A stretch of 64,000 nucleotides of DNA from Lumbricus rubellus (GCA_945859605.1 OX243816.1:38467821-38531820); one strand, 5' to 3'; positions 50,901-63,255 are shown, counted from the stretch's first letter. The notes: generated by a model not told the origin, from the sequence alone. Program-made: numbers and translations.

Positions 50901-51810
50901 AGGACCAAGTCATAAAAGCTGGCCATTCGCAGCTGCTCCATCCAGCAGCACACAATTATTATTATTATGTGGTGAGAAAGCACATAAACATAAAATGAGA
51001 GATAGACTGACGAAGCACACCTTAGATATGCACTTCTCGTTTGATTTAGCGCACATTAAAAATTGTTTATCAATATTAATAATCACCCTCACATGCAGTC
51101 ATAATAATAGTAATGGTAATAATAAGAGCAATAATAGTTACAATAGTATGCCATAATTGTGAGAAAAGTAATGTCACAAAAATTTCTGGACATAGGTGGT
51201 TTGTACAATCACGGAATGAAATGGTCTTGAATTCTGTTTAAGTTTACACAAAGCATTGCCAAACCTTCCTTTGTAGTTTGCTAGATAGACACAGGAGTTT
51301 ATGCTGGCCTGGACAGATGTTTGAAATGCATTTCAGAATACTGATGACCATGGTCAATGTTGTTGTAGATTCGCTGGGAGAAAAACATAACGTTAGGAGA
51401 ACCTCCGGGATTCCTACATTCTTGGTGGTGGTAAGTGGCCTGGAATTTGATTTTCAATTTAAATCTTATAAATAAATTACGACAGTACACAGACCAAACA
51501 CCATTCACGATTAACCCATTACTTGCTGCTACTGTTGAGAACTTCAGAAGGTGCTGCACAAGTTTTTACGGTACATTACAGTGGCCTGTTATAGAACATT
51601 TGATGGCTTTCGTGCGTATAAGAGTATCACACCCATTTCTGGTCTGAGATGACCTGCAGGAATTAAAATATTTTGCTCTTCGATTCGAATACTAGTCATC
51701 ATGCTGGCCAACCTGATACACCATTTTGTGGTGCTGAGAAACTTTGATGAGTTACATTTACCAGTGCCAGTAAACGATAGACTCTCCTGTTGAAAATACA
51801 TGGAACACAG

Positions 51811-51960
51811 TGCTCAGAGGTTGCAAGTTCACGTCTTTACTCAGGTGGTCACTGTGTGGGGAGATTGGACAAGTCCTTCACGAACAATTGCTCAGATGTT
51901 TCGTGGTATAGTATAGTATGGTCATGTGTGCACTTGTAAACCTTGGAAAGCAGGCAAATA
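51811..51960 (+). repeat. Diverged tRNA-SINE copy
   Basis: GGTTGCAAGTTCACG resembles the SINE B-box region, and AAGTCCTTCACGAACAATTG matches the body of the 44485 SINE. The tail is not clear. Confidence 0.5.
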
Positions 51961-53630
51961 CAAATCCAGTTATATTGTAGGTCAGATTGATTATAGAACT
52001 ATTGTTTGGAACAGGCGCTGCTCTGCCAACAATAGGGCCTAATTATAACTGTGAAAATCACCTTTGCAAGAGGTTCTTAAAAGGAGCTGTATGTTGGTCT
52101 GCAGGGCACAAAGTTGGACAGTTGCTAAAATGTTTACCTTTCATTATTTGTTCATTATTCGCGGATTTATTTTACATCCTTCCGTAAAAGAAAGCTTATC
52201 TCCGATCAACACCGCTAAATCCAACGAAAGCACTCGATGGTGGGTGACGTGGGGCAAGGCAGCACCCGACCGGAATGGAATTATTATTTTCAGCCAGTGT
52301 CATATTATGATGGTCATCATGTTCTCCGATCAGTTGCTCAGGTTTCGCTATTATCCCCAGCTTTGATGTCTTCGCCTCTTACGGTCATTTTCAATTGCCT
52401 GTGTTTTGTGGCAATTGTACGAACGACGAGTTTACCAGTTCTTGCCATGTTCGGTCGTTTCGTGGTTCGGTCGTTTGGTGGCTGTTGCGACGTCTGCCTA
52501 AATTGGAGAAGATGATGATGGATGATGGATGTTGGAGAGGCTTTCTCTGCCACCGCCTCTGCTTCTGTGACCGAGCGGGGGTCGGGGGATTTCGTCTGGG
52601 ACGGTGGCTGCAAATAATATTGCACTTGATTAATTTTAATGTGTTCTGATTTTGCGTTGCGTGTCTTTTTCGTGGTTTGCGATGAAATGTTGATTGTGTA
52701 AATGCTTCGGGTTTTTTCGTTGAACATGTCACACCATCATACGGGTCTAAGATGAAATGGCATGTGATCAGATGTTTACAGGATTTGTTGGCGAATTGTT
52801 TTTTTCGCTGTTTTTTTCTGGGTAAGGTGATTTGTGTACACTGTAAAAAATTTGGCTTTCAGTGTTTGCCATGTAACATAATTGGACTGATTGATTCTCT
52901 GGATATATATTGACACAGCTTATAGCAGCTTGGATTTGGTCTGTCTTCAAATGATGAATTGCATAGTAGACATGACCATATTAAAGTTACTCAACAACTT
53001 CATATATTAGCTTTGAAATTATCTCTCTAAGGTGATCCTTTCTAACCTAAACTTCAATGTTACATATAGTTGCGAATAAAAGTCCACATTTCAAAGTAAA
53101 CTCTTGGTATAATTATTGAGTTATAAAATGAAGCATTTTTACAATCTACACTACAACACAAACCACGATGACATGAAAAGTAAAATATAATTTTATCTAT
53201 ATAACTATGTGAAATGTTGTCTAACTTCAGCGTTTTTTGGGATCTATACTGCGCTGCCCCAGAGCGACGAGATACGTGCGAACACTCGAGTGAGGCCAAA
53301 GCATTTCACGACTACGTGAGTAAACGTTGATAACTAATTTTATTTAGAACTTTTACACGGCTAATTAGACCCAGAGTGTATTATTGTGTATAATACACTT
53401 TGAATTAGACCCATCTATTACTAATATGGTATGAGATGCTCGTTAAATGTTTTAAATCAAGAGATATTTTTACGGATCACGTTTTGTTAAGTGATAATTT
53501 TTAATTATTTTTTAAGCTTTTGCACTTATCCATGTAACTAAATGTCAGTGGCTCATCAAAAGTAGTTGTAAGTTCGTTTGTCACTATAGCCTACAACTCG
53601 AATTTTATCGTGGATACCATTTGTATAATG

Positions 53631-54022
53631 TATATCATAGTTTGATGCGTACCTTATATAAGGTACGCGTATAATACGTGCGTACCTTTCAAAGAATAAA
53701 ATACGCGTACCATACGCGTATTTTATTTCTGAGTATTATTATATGTCAGTGTTTTGACGCTTCACCGATATTAAATTACTCACTTATTGGCACATGCAAA
53801 CAACGGTGATTTTTGTGATTATATAACATTTTAAGGCTTGTAAATGAGTATGTTACACCATGACATGGCATGACTAATCAATAATCCGTGACTTATAGCA
53901 TGTGCCACGGTTAAGTGTTGTACCGTACCTTTTACGTACCCTTCAATAAGGTACGTTAAAATACGTACGTACCTTTCAAAGAATAAAATACGTACCATAC
54001 GTACCCTCGAACTATGATGTAT
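53631..54022. mobile_element. Palindromic TACG-rich element (about 392 bp)
   Basis: Inverted ends: TATATCATAGTTTGATGCGT at left; the right end GTACCCTCGAACTATGATGT reads ACATCATAGTTCGAGGGTAC on the other strand. Two direct copies of GTACCTTTCAAAGAATAAAA, followed by TACG..ACCATACG, occur at about 53685 and 53970. It encodes nothing. Superfamily unknown. Confidence 0.55.
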
Positions 54023-54332
54023 ATGAAAGTGCTGGTATAAATGCCGTGTTCTAAGTTCATTTAGTTGAACTATTGTGTAACATCCACCATATTAATTAAT
54101 GATTTTATTTCTTGGTTGTCTTTTCGATTCACACTTTTAGTTTTTCATTTTCTATGACCATGGTGACTGATTAATAGTTTGAGCATTTGCCATATAACGC
54201 GAAGAGTACAGGTTCTAGTCCCTCCACTGAGACAATCACTGTATGTATACCTGAGCAAGTTCATTGCCACAATGCCCAGCACCTTTTAATTGTAATGCCT
54301 AATAAATGCGTACATGACTTGTTATAATAGGA

Positions 54333-54380
54333 TGATGATGATGATGACAATAATGATAATTAATAATAATAATAATAATA

Positions 54381-54443
<63 letters not shown>

Positions 54444-54462
54444 TTAATAATAATAGAAAAAA
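54333..54462. repeat. (ATA)n microsatellite
   Basis: About 40 ATA units with GATGAT at the start. Confidence 0.97.
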
Positions 54463-54864
54463 TTATAATGGAAAAAAAATAATTATAAATTTTTATTATT
54501 ATAATTTTTTACCCTAGGTATCTATAATCCCTCTGTATAATATATTCATTATAATATTGGGGGATCTTTTCAAGTATTTGCCATACTTTCTGGTGGGCAC
54601 ACATTGTAGCTGTCCCTCTCAATACAAATCTCCTCTCATCACCTCGGAAGGTCAAAGAGCAATTCTTCTGCTGCTATAGCTTACAATGCATAAAGATAAA
54701 TCTTCACGAATCAAGTGCATAGTGAACTTAAAAACTTACGTAAGCGGTAAACTCGATTAGCTCTGACGTCGCCGATTCTTCTTCAAACATCAGTTGGTCC
54801 TGTGGCTTCTGCTGCTTTGTGCTTCTTGGTTGCCCTGGCTTAATTCTTAAAGCAGGTATATATT

Positions 54865-55045
54865 TATTTCGGAAATTTATATAGCGCCTCTTCAAGGTAG
54901 GCTACTCAGAAGCGCTCCCGGCCCAACCACGGCTAAATAAAACAGTGTTTAGGTTCTTAAGGAACAGAGCGGAGTGACCCCTGGGAATTACCGTAAGGCT
55001 TAAGCACAATGTAACAGGGAGACCATTCCAGGTGGGATATATAGG
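54865..55045 (-). repeat. SINE, reverse orientation, longer copy
   Basis: GGAAATTTATATAGCGCCTC, then CAGAAGCGCTCCCGGCCCAA and GAGACCATTCCAGGTGGGAT. It extends further than the other reverse copies. Confidence 0.6.
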
Positions 55046-55433
55046 CTACTGACTGTACGATTGACCACTGGGCAATTTATGTAGGTATGCATATACAACT
55101 ATACAATATACATATGTCTCAATGTGGTTATTTGCCTTCTAATTTACTTGGCAAATTACAGAGGGCAATGGAGGTCATTTATTTGTACCCATCACAGCCA
55201 GGTGTCAGGAACTGATGATGATGATGATGATGATGATGATGGGGGTGATGATGGATGTCTTTTATCAATGATTGATGTTATTATTGTAAAGTTTATAAAG
55301 TTTAATGTTTGCATGAACATAATATACATGGAATTTATATAGTGCCTTTTGAATGATGCCGCAGAGATTCAGAAATGCAACAGCAGCAGCAGTTAATGTC
55401 CTTTGTTTAACGGTATTGCATTGTAATAAATTG

Positions 55434-55510
55434 TAACTGTAATCTTGAATTTATGTAGCACCTCTTCGATAGAAACTCATCAGAGACACTCCAACGACTG
55501 CCAGTGACAT
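55434..55510 (-). repeat. SINE tail, reverse orientation
   Basis: GTAATCTTGAATTTATGTAG, then CACCTCTTCG and CAGAGACACTCC. Confidence 0.5.
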
Positions 55511-55529
55511 TGGTGTTGACCTTAACTTG

Positions 55530-55800
55530 CGTTGTATTGCCTTGCCTTTTCTAGCCGTCAACTTCTAGCCTTGCATTGCCTTGCCTTTTCTAGCCTTCAA
55601 TTTCTTTGCCTTGCATTGCTTTGCCTTTTCATGCCATAAATTTCCTTCCCTTGCCTCGCCTTGCCATACCCTATATTGCCTTGTTTCCCACTTGCCCTGT
55701 TTGCCATGCCTTATATTGGCTTGTCTTCTTCTTGTCTTGCCTCACCCTCTTGTTGCCTTGCCTTGCCTTGCCTTGCCTCTCCTTGCATTACCTTTGCTTC
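55530..55800. repeat. (CCTTG)n / CTAGCCTTGCATTG minisatellite
   Basis: Imperfect CCTTG pentamers and longer TTGCCTTGCCTTTTCTAGCC units. Confidence 0.8.
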
Positions 55801-56515
55801 CTTGTTTGGTCTGTTATCTTCCTGATCTTTCGATTGCAGAAGATCATTGTACTGTGTTTGACCAATAATTGTGTTCGTGCCTAAAGTGTCCATGGCATCT
55901 GTCTGCCTTTTGATTGGTCTTTCTCTTGTTGGTACCTCTGCTATTCTCACCTTTGCAATTATGATGGCCATTTTTAGTACCCCAAAAGTTGCCTGTTAGT
56001 CTTTTAGTGAGTATGACATTGTTATTGAATCGTGCCACTGCTGCGCTTGGCAGGGTCTGAAACATAAACAGCTTCTTTTGCTATGATGGGACTTCATTTT
56101 CCATGGCTGTCGTTAGCGACGTGAGGGCGTTTGGCCTTGCACCCTCCTTCTCCCAAGTTCAATGATCTGTGCATACTTGACAGTTACTGCAGCTGCTTTC
56201 ATGTGGGTGTGGGGTGTGGTGAGGGGTGGGATGGGGGGGGGGGGGGGGGAAAGGCTTTCGAGAACAGTTGTTGGTTGTATGCTGTACAGAGGTTGTTGAA
56301 GAAAATTAAATCCCGCAGGGTGGCAGAGGTCGTTGACCTTTGTATGTATCTTATCTAAGTTACATCTACATCAGCAGAGTTTTATGTTGGACATTGTGGG
56401 AATGGTCAGTGTGGTCAGGTTCTATGTATTATATATATATATATAATGTGTATAAATATATATATTATATAATGTTTGTATATGTATTATAATATAAATG
56501 TAATGTATATATATA

Positions 56516-57815
56516 TCTATAATAATAAAGAAGAAACTATGTGTGTGTGTGTGTGTGTGTGTGTGTCTGTCTGTTTGACCGGAATGCATTTCCACAGTTT
56601 TCGAGCTTTTCACTCCAAATCTTCACTAATGTGTCCGTCTGGGCATGAGACGCAAAGTTGGGGGGTTTGCGAATCTCCCCCACCATGGAGGTAAAAATGG
56701 CGGGCCAAACCCCCCCAAAATTTTTCCATAAAATTTAGGTATTGATTTCAAACTTTGCACCTAGACAGAGGGCCATCGAAACCACCCAGTTGGGTGGTTG
56801 GCGAATCTCCCCCACCACTGGGGTCACGATGGGGGAGGCGAAGACGGCAGTTTATTAAACACCTTTTAAAACGCTTGCGTGGTCATTATATAATTGACGA
56901 AAGGAGTTCACGAAAACCCAAATTTCACGGGTGGTGTACAAGTGGTTAGGTCGGAGAGTGGTGGGGTGCTGTCGGTCGGGTGAATGGGCTTGGGTTTGGA
57001 GGTGGGGGTGGGAGGGATTTTTTCCTCTCCAAAAAATAAAATTTCACCGGGTGTACCGTTGGAGGTTGAAGGGGGTGGGGTGGGGGCGAAGATGGGGTGG
57101 GGTTGGTGGAGGGGTGGGTTGGGATGAGCGGGATTGGGGTGGGGGCGGGATGGAGGGTAGTGTGAGGGTGGGGTGGTGGGGTGGAGGAGATAGGGTGGGG
57201 CGGTTGAACGGGTTGGGGTGGGGGTTTGGGGTGGGGGTGGAGGTGGGGGTGTGGTGAGAGGTGGGGTGGAGGGGTGGGATGGAGGCGGGTGGAGGGGTGG
57301 GGGCGGGTGGAGGGAGTGGGGTGTACGGGGTGTGGCTTTGGGGGTGAAGGTGAGGTGGCGGTGTGGAGCGTGGAGGGGGTAGGGTGGGGCGGGTGAACTG
57401 GGTGGGTGGACAGGGTGGGAGTTTGGGGTGAAGGTTGAAGGTGTGGTGAAGGCGTGGTGGAGGTGTGGCGGAGGGGTGGGGTGTGGCGGGTTGAGGTGTA
57501 TGGGGTGGGGTGGAGCTTTGGGGCGTGGAAGTGGAGGAGGAGGTGGGATGTGTGGTGTGGTTTGGCTGTTGCCGGGTTGAGGGGTGGGGTGTACGGCGTG
57601 GGGGTGGGACTTGAGGTGGGGTGGAGGTGGGGTGGAGGGGTAGGGTGGAGGCGGGTGGACGGGGTGGGGGTTTGGGGTGGTGTTGTGGGGGTAGGGTGGG
57701 TGGAGGGGTGGAGTTGTACGGGGTGGAAGTGGAGCTGGGGGTGTGGTGTGGTTGGGTTGTGGCCGGAGCGGGTCGTATCCTAAATTTCCCGGGCAACGCC
57801 GGGTACCCCTTCTAG
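56516..57815 (+). mobile_element. Non-autonomous Helitron (1300 bp)
   Basis: The 5' end is TCTATAATAATAAAGAAGAA directly after an A, the usual Helitron TC start. The 3' end has a hairpin CCCGGGCAACGCCGGG (57788-57803), then TACCCCTT and CTAG at 57812-57815, followed by T. There is no terminal inverted repeat or target duplication, and both flanks are (TA)n. The interior is a TG microsatellite, a duplicated GCGAATCTCCCCCACCA block (about 56665 and 56798) and about 800 bp of GGTGGGG minisatellite. No Rep/helicase coding sequence; the proline-rich open frames are repeat artefacts. Confidence 0.85.
56950..57775 (+). repeat. G-rich GGTGGGG minisatellite within the Helitron
   Basis: Degenerate GGGTGGAGG, GGGGTGGGG and TTTGGGGTG units for over 800 bp, strongly G-biased on the + strand, with dense runs of three or more G that could form quadruplexes. 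Confidence 0.9.
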
Positions 57816-57949
57816 TATATATATATATTGAGTCAGATCTGTTATCAAGATGATCATCGACACGGTCTTTCTCGCTCCATGTCGAGTCGCTTATCATCGC
57901 GGTGTCTTTCCATGTCTTCTTATTAGTCTATGTATGTCTCCGTGTCTCT

Positions 57950-58320
57950 GTCTTTGTGTCTCAAATGCTCCATGGCTCTGTGTCTTTGTCTCTGCCTGTG
58001 TCTGTCGTTGTCTCTGTGTGTGTGTGTCTCTATCTCTGTGTGTCTCTCTATATGTCTAGTTGTCTGCCTGTCTCTGTCTGTGTGTCTCTCCTTGTCTACC
58101 TACATGTATCTGTCTCTGTCTGTCTGTCTGTTTTGTGTCTCTTTCGTGTGTCTGTGGCTCTTACGCTTTCTGTCTCTGTGTGTCAGTTTCTCTTTCTGTG
58201 CCTCTCTCTTTGTCTGTTTCTTTGTGTACCTGTCTGTCTCTGTTTGTCTCTCTGCCTGTTTGTCTGCCTCCCTCCGTCCGTCCGTCCGTCCGTCCGTCTG
58301 TCTCTTTCTCTCGTCAATTG
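57950..58320. repeat. (TCTG)n/(TGTC)n pyrimidine-rich microsatellite
   Basis: CTGTCTCTGTG-type units, ending in (CCGT)n near 58275. Confidence 0.9.
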
Positions 58321-58359
58321 TTCGCCTTTCATATGTTCAATGCTGCTCCACAGCCACAG

Positions 58360-58363
58360 CCAC

Positions 58364-58444
<81 letters not shown>

Positions 58445-58470
58445 GAGAGACAGAGAGACAGAGAGACAGA
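58360..58470. repeat. (GACA)n microsatellite
   Basis: GAGAGAGA then GACAGACA repeats, roughly complementary in sequence to the preceding TGTC block, so the pair could fold back. Confidence 0.95.
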
Positions 58471-59536
58471 GGTGGCAATGGTCTCTTCCTGATTACATCT
58501 TTGGTCATTGAATGTGGATCAACGCGTCCTAACACATAATATAGCCACACCCCCACCCCATCCACCCCCACCCAACGTTCATTGCAGCTCACCCACATTG
58601 AACTTTGCTACCCATCGCCAGGGTTAGTATGGCTCCTATAATTATAATATCCAATATCCAGGTCCTTGCGTAATTCTAACAAGATTTACAGATTAAGCGA
58701 GTATAATCACCTATCAAGGTCCTTCCTGGAGTTTATCGAGTGGGTGGCATTTCTGTCCATGATGACCCATAGGTCGATACTGGCTCGCCTGCTGTGGGTT
58801 CGATTTCTAAACTTTTTCTGGAGGCGCAGGTAGAATCAAAGTCATCCCGATCTGGTTATCCAAGTAGCCTATAGATCACTGCCATGGCTATATAGAATGC
58901 CCAAATGAAGATGTGACACTGATTTTAAATTTTGTGACCTCAATTAAAACAGTTGTGCAATTCAGATTTGAAGCCTATGACTAAGTTTTAAAAAGTGTGA
59001 CTTGTAGGTTTAAAAAGGTGTGACTTGTACGCTTAATCTTTGGGGAAGAATTTGCATTTTGCACTGCAGTGCAGCTTTTAAATAAGCTGGGGTTACCGAG
59101 TTGCTGGCAATCTGTTTAGATCGTTGTAGTCATTATTGTGTATCATGTGTATCAGCGGAAAGCCCTAACTATAAGAAAAGGAGATCTTTGGTAGAAACTA
59201 GGAACTACGTCTTAAAATACTGAAGGGATTGACAAGCGCATTGTATTGTATTATATGGTGAGTGTTTAGAGGAAGAGGAGCAGGATTTAAACTAGCCTCC
59301 AATTTTGCGAAATCAGATATTTATATGGCATTGCAAAGCTGCTATAGCTGTTCACAACTGTCTGCAGATGTCATTTTAAAACATTTGGTAGTCAAACATA
59401 ACACCCCCTTCAATTTCTGTCAGTTACTTTGGCACTATATCCCTACTACCTATTCGAAGCCGATTCAAACGCTGCTTTTTTACTTTACGAATTAGCCAGT
59501 TGAGTGATTAAAGAAAGACGACTGATATGCGTTTTG

Positions 59537-59640
59537 AATTGTAATTGTAATCATGGATTTACATAGTGCCACTTAAGGGAAAACTACTCAGAGGCACTCC
59601 CGACCATGACCGCACCAAACCACAATGAAAGGGAAGGGAA
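59537..59640 (-). repeat. SINE, reverse orientation
   Basis: TTGTAATCATGGATTTACAT, then AGTGCCACTTAAGGG and GAGGCACTCCCGACCATGAC. Confidence 0.6.
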
Positions 59641-60054
59641 TGGTTTTCGCTTGTGTAAAAGAGGCAAGGAAGAAATACCAAGAAGTATGTTATGGAGACT
59701 GCTATTTATTTTTTTGGTGCGAGGGTACGCTTTTGCCAACTGTTCGTTGTATGTTACGAAGACTTCTATATGGGTAGAATGAGTGAATGGAAGCTGGGTT
59801 GTTAATGGGAAGTGTTGCTTATAGTGAAACGAAGGAAGTAATATTACATCCAGAGCGTGAACGAAACCAGAAACAATCGTCGTGTGGTGGTTGAAGATGA
59901 TTGCTCTGACAAGATAAAAAAAACACTTCCGGGTAAAACGTTTGACGAACGTGTGGCAGAAAACCGTTTGCATTTTTACCCAAAGAGACAGAATGAACTG
60001 AATTTGTATTTTGACAATGACGTATACGAAGAATCTTGTATTATGTGAATTCTT

Positions 60055-60205
60055 GAATTGCATTCTGCTGCTCAGTTTGCCAACGCCATCTGCCGAATGG
60101 ATGGTTGAGTGGGTAGCCGGTAGGCAATCCCGCGTCCGTGCGCTATTCGTCCCAGAGTCTTACCATTACTCTGAACCCCTTCTTCAAGTGGAGAGGGTCT
60201 AATTT
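60055..60205 (+). repeat. Dispersed repeat, copy B (partner at 46090)
   Basis: CTGCTCAGTTTGCCAACGCC, then ATCTGCC, CCAGAGTCTTACCATTAC and GAACCCCTTC, in the same order as copy A. Confidence 0.5.
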
Positions 60206-60324
60206 CCCCAAGAACGGCAATTTGATAAATCGAACCAGTACCCTACACGTCATGAGACGAATGCGCTATATCTAACCGGCTCAGCTGTATAGGCTACCGT
60301 GTCTAGTTACTCTAGTACTGAAGG

Positions 60325-60596
60325 CAGGGGCGGATCCGGGGAGCAATCCGGCCATGCCCCCCCCCATTTAGAAATGCCCATGTAACGTGGGCCCACCATT
60401 TGGTTTCAAGAAGCTTATATTTTGTATATTTTCAGGGAATTGGACTTAATGACTAAAACAATTTTTAAAAAGGTCATTAACTTTTTTGGCGGATCAAATA
60501 TTATATTTTTCGAATATTTCGCCAGATGACAACAAAATTCCAGACCGAAGGCCAAGAATTTTTGGCCCCCGTCCAAAGTTTCTGTTTCCGCCCTTG
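60325..60596. mobile_element. hAT-type MITE, copy 1 of the GGCGGATCC family
   Basis: Begins CAGGGGCGGATCCGG and ends CTGTTTCCGCCCTTG. Flanking octamers ACTGAAGG and ACAGAAAG match at 6 of 8. Its right end, read on the other strand, equals the left end of the element at 62156 (ACAGAAACTTTGGACGGGGG), so the two copies are in opposite orientation. Confidence 0.75.
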
Positions 60597-60989
60597 ACAG
60601 AAAGGTACTTTCTCACATGTCAGAATTTTGGTGGAAGGGAGAGACTTGAGCTGGGAACCAAACAACGGGGTTAGAAGAGAAAAAGAGCGAGAACGAGATA
60701 CATAATTATGACATGTATTGTGTATACCTGAAAAGACGTCTTAGCTTGTTGTAAAGACTGCATTGGCCATCGCGGCGTTGCGACGACTGCATTGTACCCA
60801 AGTCAAATGGACACACCACTGGCTTCTGGAGAACGAGAGAGACAGAGTGAGAGACAGATAGACATGCGGAGACAGAGTGAGAGACAGACAGAGTGAGAGG
60901 TATAGAGAGAGACGGAGACAGAGAAAGAAAGACATTGACTCGGAAAGACATTAAATGAAACAGAGAGCCACAAACAAGCAGATTGAAAT

Positions 60990-61065
60990 ACATAAATATA
61001 TATATATATATATATAAATATATATATACAATTTTATACATATCCTATATATATATATACACACA
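60990..61065. repeat. (TA)n microsatellite
   Basis: Interrupted TATATA runs ending in a short ACACAC tract. Confidence 0.9.
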
Positions 61066-61279
61066 CACAGGAAGGCATAGAAAAAGAACAAGAGGCAGAC
61101 TGAGAAATGTGGATAAAATATAGAAAGAATGACTGCAGAGAGGAACAATCGGCAGAAGAGCATAGGCCTACAGTGAGAACAGGGCTGACTGAGAGACAAA
61201 CATACAGACATATACGGACAGACAGACAGAGACAGACAGACAGGCGGATGAGGTAGTCTGGTCGTTGCTGCGTATCTGT

Positions 61280-61440
61280 CCACGATCCCCGAGCCGAAAC
61301 ACACACACACACACACACGCACGCACACACACACACCCGCACACAAACGCACATTCCCGCACGCACACATACACGCGCGGACACACATGCGCGCACGCAC
61401 GCACTCACACATGCGCACGCACACACACGCAGACACACAG
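61280..61440. repeat. (CA)n/(CGCA)n microsatellite
   Basis: ACACACAC with GCGC and CGCACG interruptions. Confidence 0.95.
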
Positions 61441-61585
61441 TCATTGAGGAGGAGGAGGAGGAGGGAGGAGGAGGCGGTGAGTGAGACATTGGTCCGAGAT
61501 CTCGTTTGTCAGACTTATCTGCGTTGTCCGAGACAGCTTTACTTCGCTATAGCGAGATAAATCCAGAGGATGAAGAAGCCACGTC

Positions 61586-62055
61586 CTTCCCTCTGTCCTT
61601 CCCTCTGTCAGTCCTTCCGTCCTTCCCTCTGTCCTTCCCTCTGTCCTTCCCTCTGTCCTTCCCTCTGTCCTTCCCTCTGTCCTTCCCTCTGTCCTTCCCT
61701 CTGTCCTTCCCTCTGTCCTTCCCTCTGTTCTTCTCTCTGTCCTTCCCTCTGTCCTTCCCTCTGTCCTTCCCTCTGTCCTTCCCTCTGTCCTTCCCTCTGT
61801 CCTTCCCTCTGTCCTTCCTTCCGTCCTTCCCTCTGTCCTTCCCTCTGTCCTTCCTTCCGTCCTTCCCTCCGTCCTTCCCTCTGTCCTTCCTTCCGTCCTT
61901 CCCTCTGTTCTTCTCTCTGTCCTTCCCTCTGTCCTTCCCTCTGTCCTTCCCTCTGTCCTTCCCTCTGTCCTTCCCTCTGTCCTTCCCTCTGTCCTTCCTT
62001 CCGTCCTTCTCTCTGCCCTTCCCTCTGTCCTTCCTTTCGTCCTTCCGTCTTTTCT
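61586..62055. repeat. 12-bp CCTTCCCTCTGT satellite array
   Basis: About 39 tandem 12-bp units, with CTTCCGT and TTCTCTCTG variants. The array is pure pyrimidine but for one G per unit. The period is a multiple of three and stop-free in several frames, producing long artefact ORFs such as (CPSL)n and (TEGR)n. Confidence 0.97.
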
Positions 62056-62155
62056 TCCATCATCCACCAGTGAACTGCGGCAGAGCACTGGTTGAAGGAG
62101 AGGTAAGGAAGTAAGAATTTTCACGGTGCTTCGAAGCATAGCCTACGACTCGGAT

Positions 62156-62472
62156 CAGAGGCGGATACAGAAACTTTGGACGGGGGGGGGGGCAAAAATT
62201 CTTGGCCTTGGGTCTGGAAAATTTTTCTTTCGTATCCGCTAAAAAAGTTGGTGACCTTTTCTTAGTCATCTGGTCGAAATTTCGGGGAAAGGATACCATC
62301 TTGTCCGCCAAAAAAGCTGACTTTTTGTCGTCCAGTCCAAAATTAATGTTCTCAAAATATACCATTATACATTGTTGCAAAGCTTGTTGAAACCAAAGGG
62401 GGTGACACGACACATGGGCATTTCTAAATGGTGGCTATGGCCGGATTCCCCCCCCCCCAGGATCCGCTCCTG
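62156..62472. mobile_element. hAT-type MITE, copy 2 of the GGCGGATCC family
   Basis: Begins CAGAGGCGGATACAG and ends AGGATCCGCTCCTG. Its right half, reversed, matches the left of copy 1 (AATCCGGCCAT, CCATTTAGAAATGCCCATG). The flanking octamers agree poorly (4 of 8), so it is old or altered. Confidence 0.7.
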
Positions 62473-62889
62473 ACTCATTCTGCATGCAATGGTGTTTTAT
62501 AAGTCTATAGCAATTAAGCCCACGAGGTCAGAGTTCAGAAAGTCAGGCAGGCAGACTGGTAGGACGGACAAACGTACCAGATATACAGTGATAACGCATA
62601 AGACCCCTGTTAAGTTTTTCTGTGGTCGAAATTCAATCGAAAATGTCGTTTTAACGGTCACATGACCAATGGAGTGGACCTACTCTACGACGGTGTCTGA
62701 TTTGTGTGGTCTCTGCATGTATGCACACGATTTTGCGAAATAGTGTGGTCAACTAGACACGAATGTTGCGAATTATTGTGTCAGTGTGGCCAAGGAGGTC
62801 TTAATAAATTACCTAGTCCTCCCTGGTGTGGCCTTCTAGTATGATTTTGCTGCCCGTTCAGTGTTTACCGCGCGTGTCCGCACTGTATG

Positions 62890-63255
62890 ACACCTTGCTG
62901 TCCACCCATCCAACCCTCATTCACAAACCTACCACACCTCAACCCACGGCCAACACCCGCATCTTGGACGCGGACCGCAAAACCCAACCATTGGGTCACC
63001 TATCCATCTAACATCCAGCTTTCGAATCACCAATATCCATCCAACAACCATTATTTAAGTTCACCTACCCACAACACCCACCCTTTTGGGCACCTAGCCA
63101 CCCAGCACCCAGTCTTTGGATCACATCAGAGCCTTCTATTACTATTAGGCCTTCTGGATCACCTATCCACCCAGCACCAAACCTTTGAATCATCTACCTA
63201 ACCAGCCAAGACCCACCCGTTTGGGTCGCCTACCCACCCAGTACCCAACCGTTGT
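62890..63255. repeat. Degenerate about 40-bp minisatellite (CACCTACCCACCCAGCACCC)
   Basis: Seven or eight diverged units built on CACCTAYCCACCCAGYACCC plus AACCTTTGGATCA. C-rich; frames over it resemble no protein. Confidence 0.75.

Noticed and set aside
56908..57897. 329-codon proline-rich minus-strand frame
   Set aside because: Reads the G-rich minisatellite of the Helitron; composition only, overlapping frames equally open.
61441..62139. 232-codon minus-strand (TEGR)n and plus-strand (CPSL)n frames
   Set aside because: Stop-free because the 12-bp array has a period divisible by three; no start context or homology.
62890..63255. Regularly spaced repeats that might look CRISPR-like
   Set aside because: Degenerate 40-bp minisatellite without constant repeat and variable spacer; eukaryotic context.
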